Shown: positions 12,601 to 24,179 of the stretch, piece after piece | How the letters are laid out: the number at the start of each line of letters is the position of its first letter | Numbering within the stretch: position 1 is the first letter of the stretch | DNA from: Rusavskia elegans | Lineage: Eukaryota > Ascomycota > Lecanoromycetes > Teloschistales > Teloschistaceae | Direction of reading: 5' to 3' | DNA length: 64,000 nucleotides | NCBI GenBank assembly: GCA_011316305.1 | Contig: SAUG01000077.1 | Location: 1 to 64,000 of the forward strand | Notes under the pieces: model-generated | Told to the model about the DNA's origin: nothing | The model's input: the letters and a program-made list of their open reading frames with translations, nothing else | Databases searched by the model: none | Position numbers and translations under genes: made by a program

Positions 12601-15540
12601 GTATTAGCGTACCTTACTACTTCTATCTATAAAAGGTCGAGGTAGTTAGCCGGGATAGGGTAGTAGATATCTATAGGAGCTAATAATCTAAAGTAATATA
12701 GCTCCTAGTTAGTAGATATACTAGTATAGGCGGCTTCGAAACTTTAAAAATAATAGGCGGATATATATTTAAGGTAGGTTAATCGAATAGTAGAAAGGAC
12801 GATTAAATTTATCTAGCTTAATTAAAAATCGTAACCTATATAAATAGTATTTTATTCTATTTATATTATATTAGGGAAATATATATAGATATTAAAGCTT
12901 TATTTTTAGTCGGCAGAACTAAAACTAATACGTAGTTATTTAAATTTATAAATACTATAGCTATAGATTATAAAGCGCGGGTTCTATATAATATATTAAT
13001 AGAAAAGTAGATAGAAGTACTAGTAAAATAGATAGAAATAGACCGCTAGAATTATAGGAGCGAAAATAATACTATCGATATTAGTAGTAGTACGGATCTA
13101 AAGGTCGTTTTACTTTTCTATTATAAATTATTTAAGTAAAATCTTCTTACTATAGCTAATATTAAAGGAAAGTAGAATAGATTCCCTAGCGAGGAAAGCG
13201 CGCTAATTAATATTACGGAAATCTAGATAAATAGAATTATTATACTATAATATTATTAAATAGTATAGAAATAGGAAAAATAGAATAGATAAAGCTTTCT
13301 AAAGATTAAACGATTTTTAATATATAGTAAGTTCGCCGAAGCTCCGAGTATTAAATAGAGGGTCGGGGCGGTAGCTAGCTAAAATATTAGTTAGCGATCT
13401 AATAATAGATAGAGGTAGGAAAAAGGCTTACTATAATTATATAAACGTCGAGAGGCCGTTATAAGGATTTTATTAGCCTGTTTAAATTCTATAGGCCGTA
13501 GTTATTACGGCAGTAATAGAGGCGGTATAGCTAGTAGTTCCGTAAAATAAGGAATATTATTATCTTTTACTAATATACTATAGAAGGATAGCAACAGTAA
13601 AATATTAGATAGCTATAGTAGAAGTCCAGGTCTATTATCTAAGAGTATATAAAGGATCGGTTTAGTATTTAAGTTGCTACCGGAGACGGATAGGGCTCGA
13701 ACGCCGTTTATAGAAATAGAATCCTTAATTTATACCGGAAACGTAGTTTATAACCTTTTATATAAACGTCCTTTCCTATATTAGGCTATATTTATCGAAT
13801 AGAGAATTCTAATAGGAAAGGTAAAAGTTAATATATTACCGGTAAGGCGAGGTAAAGGACGCTTATTACTCGGTAGTCGGTATAGAATATTAACCTAGTA
13901 AAGTATATTATTATTAGGGAGACGATCTTCGACTCTATAGAATAGGATAACGGTAGAAAGAAAGGTAGAAATAGATAGCAAAATTAAACGTTTAGGTTAT
14001 AGTTCTGCTATAGGTAAAATAAGCCCCTAAAGCTTTCTATACCGGACTAATCTATTACTAGAAAAAGGTTCTAATTAAGCTATTAGCTTCGAAGATATAA
14101 TTATATATAGCTCTAGAATTATATCTTAGAATCGATATAGAATTTAAATAGGGTACGATATAGTTCTAGGACTACGAAGATCTATTTAATACTATAATAT
14201 ATACTAAAAGATACCTTCGGGGCCTCGGTAGAAAGAATAGGAAAAGCGAAGGTAGTAGATAGAACTACCTAAAATTTTTAGTTTAAAGTCTTTTTTACTT
14301 TAAATATTATTTTATAATCTTTAGCCGCCTTTTTTTTTTCTTCCTTTATCTAGTACTTTTTAGATCTACTTCGAGGTATTTTAGGTAGTTAGATAGATAT
14401 ATTACGCTCCGGTAGAAGTACTTAGCGCTAGACTTCGAAATTATAAAAGAGGTTAACCGATAAAAAGTATCGTAAGGCGGTTCTAATAGAGAGAAAGGAA
14501 GAATAGATATCTAACTTACGCGATATAAAAAGTCGGCTATTATTATATAACGGGAAAGGACCGTTACTAATATTACTAGGGAATACGTAAATTAAATTTT
14601 AATTATAAGTATAAAGTAACGAATAGGAAGTAGGAAAACCTATTACTCTAATATTCGATATCTAGATTAGGCGGTAAAAATAAGGAACTAGTATTTTATC
14701 GGGAAAGATAGGTCCTCTTCGGTATATAAAGCGGATTATAAGCTAGTACGCTTTAACTTTTATTAGAAACTCGTTATAAAGCTAGTAGGCTTTTTTACCT
14801 ATTTAAATAAAAGATAGCCGCCTAGATAGATCGTTAATAGTACTATAGTAGAAAAGAGGCCTATAGTAGGCTTTATAGTAATAAAGAATAGAACTAGGTA
14901 GTATCTAAAGTTTTAAATTATTAACGAACGGCCTGCTACTTTATATACTACCGTCTTTATTATATAATATTATATTCCCGTTTAACGGTAGCAGGGAATT
15001 ATCTATAACCTATATTAAAGGTTAGGTAGGCTAGTAATAGCTTCGCTAAACTTAAAAAAGAGCTAGTAAAAGTAGAATAAAAGAAGTATAGAATAAAAAT
15101 AGAAAATTCGCGTAAAACCTACCGTCTTATAGAAAAGTAAAGGGTAAGACCTTTAGCTAATTAATTACTACTTTTAAATCTTTTTAATATATATATATAC
15201 GGATAATTATATAGATTACTATTAGATTAATTAGATAATTAAATCTTCCCGGTAATTAATTAAATAATTAAATCTTCTTTCGCTTTAAGTAATAATTATA
15301 CTAGCGGTAGTAGTAGGAAACAGCGGGAAATAGATTTTAGATAAATATTAAAACTAACAGCGACTATATAGTTAGATATACTATAAACTATTACGATTAT
15401 TTTAGTTCTAAAAGCTAGAAATTTATTATAAAATAATTCTATAGAACTTTTATACCGGAACGGTATTAATAGGACGATATTAATATACGGTACGACCGAC
15501 CGATTTTAATCAAGTCCTATAGGATACCCGCCTAACTCTG

Positions 15541-17954
15541 ACCCTCCGTACCGTACAATATTATTCACACCCGGTCAAATCCGTGCAGTGTGAATACTTG
15601 CAGGCCGCTGGATTGGGAGATCGAAAACAAAGTGCACAGTCGTACGATATATGACTGGACACGGGCGAGGCGATGGGTCTCTCATCTTTAGCCTGTTGCA
15701 AGGTGTCCCTTTCGAAGATATTGTAGTATTGCGACGTTCTTCCATGGTGGACACTGGGGGCCAGACAGACATATATGGAATCCGATGCTTCGTTGGTAGC
15801 GCACAGAGTCAATAAAAACACATACGTCCCGTTCAAATTCGCAAAGCGATCGGAGTCCCTCTGGAGTCTCAGTTGGCAAAGCATCGTCCTTCTGCGATCG
15901 TTGCAGGTTGTACGCCCAGCATCCAGTCCGCAAGATCGAGTATCATGTATACATGTCAATACTGCGCACATGGCTTTGTGTATGCCACGAGTCTCTGCCA
16001 ACGTATAACGTCAGTGAGCTTAGGTGTCCCAGCCGTTGGCTGATTGGTCGGACTGATCCGCCAGCGTGGACGATCGGAGATATTTAAGCCGAGGATTTGA
16101 AGGTGGAGGGAAATACAGTCGATCGGTTACGGATGTGCAGGGGGAAGATCTTCAGTGTCTGTTCACTGCCTCGTGAGGTGACGAACAGTGTGGCACACTT
16201 CTTGCGAGCCTTGGGTATAATAAGGTATGCATTTGCTCGATGTACTGCTTGCCTGGTCTCTACGTCGATGGCGTTGACAGAACTCAGTCAGGAGACCGAT
16301 CCCAACAGTAGATATCATTTTCAGGCGAGATGTCGAGCTGGCCAGTTGGAGGTTCCGGAGGTACCTTGAAGTCGCTTGTGTTTACGCATGTAGTAGGGCA
16401 GCGTCACGTCGTCTGATCGACAAAGCAAAACAGCACAAATCAGAACCGGCGAATCAGATTTGAGCCTCGCTGATGGCAATCGCCTGCCGATCCCATGTGC
16501 CCACCACGAAGACGAACAGATGAAAGATGATGATGTAGTACAAATAAACGATACACGTGCAGGAATCGTCCGGGCCGTTCCACCGATCCCGCATACGATG
16601 CACGCTAGTGGTTTTCGTGATTAGGGTGCTGCGTCATCTCTATATAGATGTGGGAAGATTGGATGTGGATGTATAATCGTATTGATTGAGATACTCGAGA
16701 AGTTAAAAATCTATAGAATTACTAAATTGTATAGAATATAGCAGTAACATAAATACGCTAGATATAATAGGATGGATACTATACCTAAATAGGCAAGTAA
16801 CGTAATCTCGGCGACTTTCTCAGATAACACTTTCATAATAATCCCGCCATGCAGGCTCTCAATAGAGCTTGCTTTCACCCTCCGCTCTGTAAAACTCTTT
16901 CAGATGTTGTGTCGGCTCAAATTTCGACAATGTGCGGGGTGTTTGAATTTGTCATCGAACTAGCAGACCATTATCGTGGCGCTCAATCCATTCTACTGCA
17001 AGCTTGGAGCATGTGTTTATCATGAATTTTCAATTGAATCTTGACGTTGCCGCGGATCAAGGCTCCAAAACTCTCCACAAAGATCGCACAAGCGGGCGTG
17101 GCCGGTGTTGAAAGACCCTACGCTGTGTGTGAAGCCATCTCTTTCATTCCGGACTGCTGGGGCACGATCAGCGTAGCCGTGTTTCTTTTGAACAACACAC
17201 TCTCGGTACGACTGAGATTTCGCAATGCATTTCATGGCATCATGCATCCATAAGAGTGCCATGCGTTTCCTTGGCTTCAGGAGCATAGAGGGAGGCACAA
17301 TAGGGCCTTGTAGGCAATCTTCCTCTCCAACCAATACAATCGGCTGCAGTAGGCGGTCCAAGTCGATCCATGTTTGCGATAAGACAGATGCCTCTAAGTC
17401 CGAACAGGGCACAGCTCTGCAGCAACACGTCACCGAGAGCATATGTTCACATCTCCCCATCGCAAAATCGTACTTATGTTATACATCTTGTGTATCAGTC
17501 AATCGATTAAGCCAGGAGCTCTCTTGCTCCGAAAACAACTTGCGAGAGAATCATTGGAGCAGATATAAATATCCCGTCTCTCTTTTGGTTGGGGTTGGAT
17601 TTCTTGATCTTTATATGTGCGATTAACGTCGATAGTCGGTATGACTTGGAGTCTTCCTTCGACGCCCTCGGTTTCACGAAGAAGGTCAAACGTTCATCTC
17701 GTCACTCACTGCCGTACCTTATTGCCCTGATGATGTTACTGCTAAGCAAAGGGTTTCAAGGTCATCGTCTATGTATTGTTCTAAAGCAACCACGATGTAA
17801 CCGAGACCAGCTGGCCCATCCATAGTAATATCAAGTTGTCTATGTTCGGTTGGCTGATAATCATTAACTGGATCGATGCAGTTTGATCCTGCCAAGAGAT
17901 AAGGCCGTAAGTGACCTTGATATTGCTTGGAAACCGAGAGGCACCAGCTAACGC
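15541..17954. other. Normal-composition DNA without a supported gene
   Basis: Composition is balanced here. Open frames of 60-150 codons exist on both strands (for example minus 15561-16001 and 17020-17460, plus 16097-16369 and 17225-17626). They overlap each other on opposite strands, show no recognisable motif and no convincing splice continuation, so I do not call them genes. A small AT-rich patch at about 16690-16800 looks lightly RIP-mutated. Confidence 0.5.
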
Positions 17955-18538
17955 AGCGCAGACGCAGACTTTCTCGAAGGGGCCGGGCCAGGTAATTCCA
18001 CATGGAATGTCGTCCGATCCGAGGCATATGTTCTTCTGTTCCAACACGCTCGGAAAAGCGGAGCTGGGTATATGACGGTGACAAGATAAAAAGATATAGA
18101 GTCTTTGCTGCAGATGCCGACTCTAGCTTGGAGCTTGACACTCGAATTGCTGGCACACAAGTCGGACGTCCAATATCTGCTATATACGTCCGAGTATCTG
18201 CTGGCCGTGTGGGAACTATCCGATTCCAGTACCTTATTGATGCGAGTGGACAAGCAGAGTTTTTGAGCAACAAGTATTTGAAGAGCAGAAAATACAATCA
18301 AGGTCGGAAAATATCGCAACTTGGGGCTATTGGCATGGAATAGAATTCTATAATTCAAACACCGCCAGAGTGAACTCGCCATACTTTAAAGCTTTACGCG
18401 GTACGCTTGATCCTATCTAATACGTGTGATGAGCCTGTTGGATGACTAAAACAACGACGCGTCGGTTGGATGAAAGTGGCTGGGCATGGTATATTCCATT
18501 GCATAATGGTACCACGTCTGTAGGCGTTGTTAGAAACC

Positions 18539-18948
18539 TGTTACGTCTGCGACTCTACAGAGGCTGTACTGGAGGATTAGCTGGCTAAGCGAACCTAATT
18601 ATCTATAGCCGCCCTTAGCCGCTATAGCCGCCCTCCTAAAGGTGGCTCTTAGTAGGCGGCCCCGTATCGGCCTTTATAGCTACTTTTACTATATATATCG
18701 CTCGTTATTTCTATAGATAGTTTCTTTTATTAGTTATTAATATAATTATTAAATACGTTTCTACTATTCTCTTTTTAATTACTTTATAATAAAGATATCT
18801 TATAATATTATAACCGTATCTCTATAGCTATATAGAATTTCTTATAATAATCTATATTAAGATTCTTTTACTATTTAGTAGCTCGGACTATATCTACGGC
18901 TATAGCTAGACTCGAGCGTAACGCCTTTTAATATATAGAAATATTATA
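18539..18948 (+). repeat. 5' LTR (410 bp)
   Basis: It starts TGTTACGTC and ends at the position equivalent to GACGTTACA in the other LTR, giving the usual TG..CA ends with a short inverted repeat. Its first roughly 120 bases keep CpA and TpG (ACAGAGGCTGTACTGGAGG), whereas the rest is RIP-mutated. Confidence 0.95.
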
Positions 18949-21900
18949 CTTTAATAATTCCGGAAGATAGATAAAAATCGGATTTTTATCTAACTAATAT
19001 TATTTAAACGACCTATAGAGGCTTTAGTCGATTTAGGAACTATTCGGAATATACTATTAGAAGATTATATAAAAAGATTTAATATCCCTTTAATTAGGAA
19101 AACGGAACCCTATTTTATAGAAACTATTAATAAAATAGGGTTCGTTAGAATCGAGTATTAGACTGAGCCTTTATAGATAGAAAGTAATAGATATAAAGAA
19201 AGGATTATTTTCGATATTATAAAAATATAAAGGGATATATATTTAGATATTCTCTAGTTTATATTATAGAATCTAGAGATCGTTTAGAAAACGATATAGA
19301 TAAAAATAGGAAGCTACCTGTTTAGTATATCTAAAAGGCTAGCCGGAATATAGAAAATATATAAAACTTTTACCCGGAAATAGTAGAACCGAAAAATAAC
19401 TACTATAGATAAAATATTATAACTATTTAAAGATTTTTAGAATATACTAAAAAAACCGGAAAAAGAATTACTTTTACCGAATTATATATAGGAAGATTAC
19501 GAAATTATTATTATAGACCCGGAAAAACTAAAAGCTGGATTAATCTATAGATTAAATAATAATTAATTAAAGATATTAAAATAATACCTCGATTATAACC
19601 TTAAACGAAGATATATACGATATTCTAAATTAAAAATAGGATAACCTATAATATTTGTTTTAAAGAAAAACGGAAATCTATAGCTTTATATAGATTTTAG
19701 AAGATTTAATACGGTAACGTAAAAAAATAAATATCTACTTCCTCTCCTAGTAGACCTTAAATTAAAAATCGGTAAAGCCAGGTTTTTTATAAAACACGAT
19801 TTTAGAGATACTTTTAATCTATTAAGAATTAAAAAAAAAGATAAATAGAAAATAGTATTCCGAATTAAATATAGACTTTTTAAATATTTAGTTATATCCT
19901 TTAGGTTAATAAATATACCGGTAACCCTATAACGTACTATTAATAAAGTATTATATAATTATTTCGATATTTTCGTAATAGTATATATAGATAATATATT
20001 AATCTTTTCGGAAATAAGATAAAAATATAAATAATATATTTATAAAGTATTCTAGAAGTTTCGGGAATATATATTTAAAATTAAAAAAGAAAAATCAGAA
20101 TTCTTTAAATAGGAAGTAATATTTTTTAGCTATATAATTAAATCAGGGACTATTACTATAAAAGTAAATAAACTATAAATAATATATAAATAGCTAATAC
20201 TAAAAAGTAAAAAAGATATCTAAAGTTTTTTAGAATTTATAGAATTTTATTAAAATATAACGGGAGGATATACTAAAAAAAATAGTCCTATTAACTAATC
20301 TCCTATAAAATAATATACCTTTCTAGTAGTTACGTATCCAGAATAAAGTATTTAAAAAACTAAAACAGAGTTTCGCTTCGGAAAAAATACTAGAGATTTT
20401 TAATTTAGAAGAATAGATTTTCCTCTATATTAATACTTCGAATCGGGTAATCGGATTATATATTATTTAAAATAGAAAACCTCTCGGATATTACTCTAGA
20501 AAGTTAATACTAGCTAAAGTTAACTATATAACGACGGATAAAGAAATATTAGCGATTATAGCAAGTTTTATATACTAGAAGATTTATACGAGTAAAACTA
20601 AAAAGAAAGTAATCGTTTTTATAAATTATAAAAATTTACTATCCTTATTAGTTAATAAAGAACTTAACTAAAGATAAATAAAATAGGTAGAGGAAATTAT
20701 CTATTATAACTTCGAAATTCGATATTTTAAAGGAATAGATAATATAGTTGCCGATATATTAAACCGAAGAGTAGATTATAAAGCGGCTAAAAAAATATCT
20801 AGACTACTATTTAAAAGAGTAGGAAAGGTTTTAGAAAGAGTAAAAGCTTCGGAGGAAATAGATAATATTATTAAATAGATATATAATCCTAAAATAGCGG
20901 GATATTAGAAAATAATAAAAACTTTTAAAAGAATTTAGAAAAAAACTAATATACCGATCTTTAAAAAATATATCGAAAAGTTTATTAAAAACTATCCTAA
21001 GTACGCGATAGCGAAAAAGAGCAGATAAGGACTAGTAGAGAAACTCCAGCCTATATAGATTCTAGAGATACTCTACTAATAAACTACGCTGGATTTTATT
21101 ACGGGATGACTAGAATCTATTAACCTATATATTTATATATTATATAATATAATAGTAATAATAGTAGACGGTTTTACGAAGTATATAAAATTCGTACTAT
21201 ATAAAATATCGATAATAGTAGAATAGCTTACGTTTCTTCTATTATAAACGGTTTTCTATAAAAATAGAATCGCGGAAAAGATTATTTCGGATAGAAATAA
21301 ACTCTTTATCTCGAATTTTATAAAAGAACTTATAGAAGTAGTAGAGGCAAAATAGGTAATATTAATATTATTCTACCTATAAACGGATAGTTAAATAGAA
21401 AAAATAAATCTAACGCTAGAAATATATCTAAGGATATATTATTTAGATAAAAGAGAAAATTAGATTTAGTTCCTTCTAACGGCGCAGATAGCTATTAACT
21501 TATTATATAACGAAAATATTCAGATAATACCCGACGAGTTGCTTTACGGCAAGGCCTTATATAGAAATATTTATATTAATACGAAAAATCCCGCTATATA
21601 ATCGTTTATTAATAGAATAAAAATAAACTAGGAAAAGGTAAAAACAAGAATCCAAAAAGCTAAGGAAAGAATAAAGAAAAAGGTTAATAAATTAAAAAAA
21701 TATTACGATATTTAGAAAGGAAATAGAATATTACTTTTAATAAAAAACCTAATAAATAAGAAGTTAGATAAATCTTATATAGATACTTTTAAAGTCCAGG
21801 ATATTAAAGGAATAACGATATACCTAAAACTTCCTATAATAGGAGTTTTCCCGAAGTTTTATATAGGTCTACTAAAGAAAGCTCTAGATAAAATATAATT

Positions 21901-22096
21901 AGTAAAAGATTAGTACTATTAAAAGAAGGAAAAATACGAAATCGAAAAGATTATCGATAAAAAAAAGGAAACTAATAAGTTTTTTATTAAATAGAAAAGA
22001 TTCCTAGATAAAGAAAATATATAGAAACTAAAGAAATACCTTAAAGGTATATAGAGTACTTTAAAAAGATTCAGGAGAGTAATATAGGGGGGGCCG

Positions 22097-22506
22097 TATT
22101 ACGTCTATAACTCTATAGAAACTGCGCTAGAAAATTAGCTAGCTAAACGAATCTAATTATCTATAGCCGCCTTTAGCCGCTATAGCCGCCTTTCTAAAAG
22201 TAGTTTTTAGTAGGCGGCCCTATATTAGCTTTTATAGCTACTTTTACTATATATATCGCTTATTATTCCTATAGATAGTTTTTCTCGTTAGTCGTTAATA
22301 TAATTATTAAATACGTTTCTACTATTTTTTTCTTAATTATTTAGTAATAAAGATACCTCGTAATATTATAACTATACTTCTGCGGCTATATAGGATTAGT
22401 TATAATAATCTACGCTAGGATTCCTTTACTATTTAGTAGCTCGGACTACGTCTACGGCTGTTGCTAGGCTCGAGCGTAACGCCCTCTGATATACAGGGAC
22501 GTTACA
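22097..22506 (+). repeat. 3' LTR (410 bp)
   Basis: Same length and layout as the left LTR. Its start has been mutated from TG to TA. Its last roughly 130 bases are nearly unmutated, including the terminal GACGTTACA, so mutation fades towards the outer edge as it does in the left LTR. Confidence 0.95.
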
Positions 22507-22887
22507 AAACCAAGAGTACGCAACGCTCAAGAAGAAAGACGGCCGGACTCCGAAACAGATCTATCTATTGGCCGTCAACCTTGCTCCCAATGTTTTTAAG
22601 CTTTTAGCGGAAGGAAGGCTCATTACAGATCTGCAACCCACATCTGACTATACTACAGCTGTTCATCTTGCGTCGATCCTTCTCATCGCGTTGTTGGCGA
22701 TGCAGATGCTTTTATCGCCTCTATCTTCTCCTTTGATATTCATCTTGCAATGACCAACGCCCTGTCTGTCGCAACCCCAATCTCGGCAACTTTCAGAGGC
22801 GATAATAAGGACAATAACGGTAATACTGCCGGCAAGTGGCATTCAGAAAAGGTCGTGGGCTGCTACCTGCGGTTAGTTGGGAAATGA

Positions 22888-24179
22888 CAAATTTGGTGTT
22901 ATATGGAATGATAGAATGCAGAGATACTACAGACCTCATCAACTGAGACTACTTATATTGAACTACGCCTCTCACCTAAGTAATCTCAATATATCAAAGC
23001 CACCATGTCACGACCAACCCCAACGTTAACCCTGCGAGAAGTCCCACGGATTGGCCATATTGCTGCTGCCTGCTAGCATCGGCTCAAAGCTATGATCTGA
23101 TTAGCCTAACATCGCGGCGCCTGCCAACTTTGATATTGTATACCAAGGTCCTATCTCGATGATTACGTCGCCGACCGTTGTTTTCGGCTGTTCGTTACTT
23201 GTAGATTACGTTCGACAGTATAGCTGCTCTGAGCCGCTGAGCGTGTGCATATCTGTGCTACTGTAGACGGTTATCATCTTCTTGGAGTGAACTGAAACTT
23301 GGAAGAAGGCCCGGTTGATCAACCTAATTTGTTCTATTTATTATCAACGGTGTTATCATTGCCTTGTCGAAAGCGTCTGAGATATGTATTCGAGAAGATT
23401 AGAAGACCGTCTTCAAGTAGATAAAGATCGTTTGTATCAGACTAATACAATTACTCTAAGTGCTTGACGCATGATAACGATATTGACTCCTCGGTTATCG
23501 ATACCGGTACTGCCTGTCCGTATACATCCCCACGAAGCAACCGAGGTCTTATATTGGGACCTTTAAGGGTACGGGTCTGGTACGCGGCTTATGCTGTCTA
23601 GTGTAAGTACTTATTCGAGGCTCTGAACTTGTAAGCCATTGACTACACTTGTTTCCGGTCACATCAGGGACGAGTCTACATGAAGCAGCTTCCCGCCGTA
23701 AAGTTGCAAGTTTTCTTGCAAAAAGAAGCACCTTGGCATAATGAAGTGCAATGGGCAACCTTGAAAAAATGCATTATATCAACAGATGAGTTAGGTATAC
23801 CAGGCGATGCTCTGGACTATGATTGATGCCCGTGGTATCCAATCTGGACTACTATCGGTGCTGCGGAATACGATAACGGAATCCTGGACAGAGCGGGACA
23901 GATTTAGTTACGTTGCGACAGATGGAGCCCAGTTGCAGATTGGTCTTGTCTGAGAGGACCGTGTGGCAGTTGATCAGATTCTACGAGGGGCCTGTGTTAT
24001 CCACGAGGACAGAGATCTTGGGGTCTTGAAGTTAGGTTCGAATATGCGTGACGAAGCATCATGGGATCTTAGACATCAACTTCGGATACAAATTTGACAG
24101 CTCTGTCCCACTTCTTACACCTTTTGCTCATTCCCTGTTTTCCGTTGCCAAATCCCCTTTCGATTGCACGGAGAAAATT
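22888..24179. other. Intergenic, no supported gene
   Basis: No recognisable coding sequence was found. The stretch has balanced composition and many stops; the only open frame above 60 codons (minus 23549-23758) shows no family features. Confidence 0.5.

Larger units (their letters stand above)
63..15540. repeat. RIP-mutated subtelomeric repeat DNA, no intact gene
   Basis: This block contains no open frame of 60 codons or more on either strand. It is strongly AT-rich; CpA and TpG are nearly missing while TpA is in large excess and CpG persists. This is the signature of repeat-induced point mutation acting on CpA. Several stretches still read as former coding sequence when TAG/TAA are taken as mutated Gln or Trp codons, for example on the plus strand around 11950-14900, but I could not assign a family. 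Former transposons or a subtelomeric gene family are likely sources. The change to normal composition near 15540 is abrupt. Confidence 0.9.
18534..22511 (+). mobile_element. Ty3/gypsy LTR retrotransposon, RIP-inactivated
   Basis: The element runs 18539-22506 (3968 bp) between two 410-bp LTRs. It is flanked by a perfect 5-bp target-site duplication, AAACC, at 18534-18538 and 22507-22511. Between the LTRs, plus-strand translation with TAG/TAA read as mutated Gln/Trp gives, in order: a protease-like LVDLGT (about 19028), reverse transcriptase (LYIDFRRFN, KHDFRDTFN and the catalytic-box VYIDNILIFSE at about 19981, where the usual YxDD reads YIDN), RNase H and integrase-like segments. The RT, RNase H, integrase order marks Ty3/gypsy. 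The gag region looks short or absent, so the copy may have been internally deleted. Dozens of RIP-type stop codons make it dead. Confidence 0.95.
17955..22887 (+). pseudogene. Flavin-dependent halogenase/monooxygenase pseudogene split by a retrotransposon
   Basis: Fragments match the fungal FAD-dependent halogenase family in the right order. At 17995-18060 is a TWNVVRSEA block; at 18069-18300 a block ending YLKSRKYNQG; at 18302-18400 NIATWGYW and SPYFKALR; at 18469-18538 [17 protein letters not shown]. After the retrotransposon come 22512-22660 (IYLLAVNLAPNV) and 22667-22887 (RVVGDADAF, HLAMTNALS, KWHSEKVVGCY). The reading frame shifts near 18065, near 18300 and near 22665. Removing the element and one target duplicate rejoins codons as Arg-Asn-Gln-Glu. 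The N-terminal FAD-binding segment (GxGxxG) was not found. Intact relatives halogenate or oxidise polyketide-type metabolites. This copy cannot make a functional enzyme. Confidence 0.88.

Noticed and set aside
9000..15000. Telomere-linked RecQ-type helicase gene, common at fungal chromosome ends
   Set aside because: Former coding stretches are visible but I could not find a convincing Walker A, DExH or other RecQ motif, so the identity is not supported.
63..15540. AT-rich block as centromere, mitochondrial insertion or assembly artefact
   Set aside because: It abuts the telomere and shows specific CpA/TpG loss with CpG kept, which fits RIP rather than general AT richness.
15561..16001. Minus-strand 146-codon frame beside the RIP edge
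   Set aside because: No motif, no homology I recognise, and equal-length frames overlap on the other strand.
17719..18382. Minus-strand frames of 192 and 144 codons
   Set aside because: They are antisense to recognisable halogenase blocks on the plus strand.
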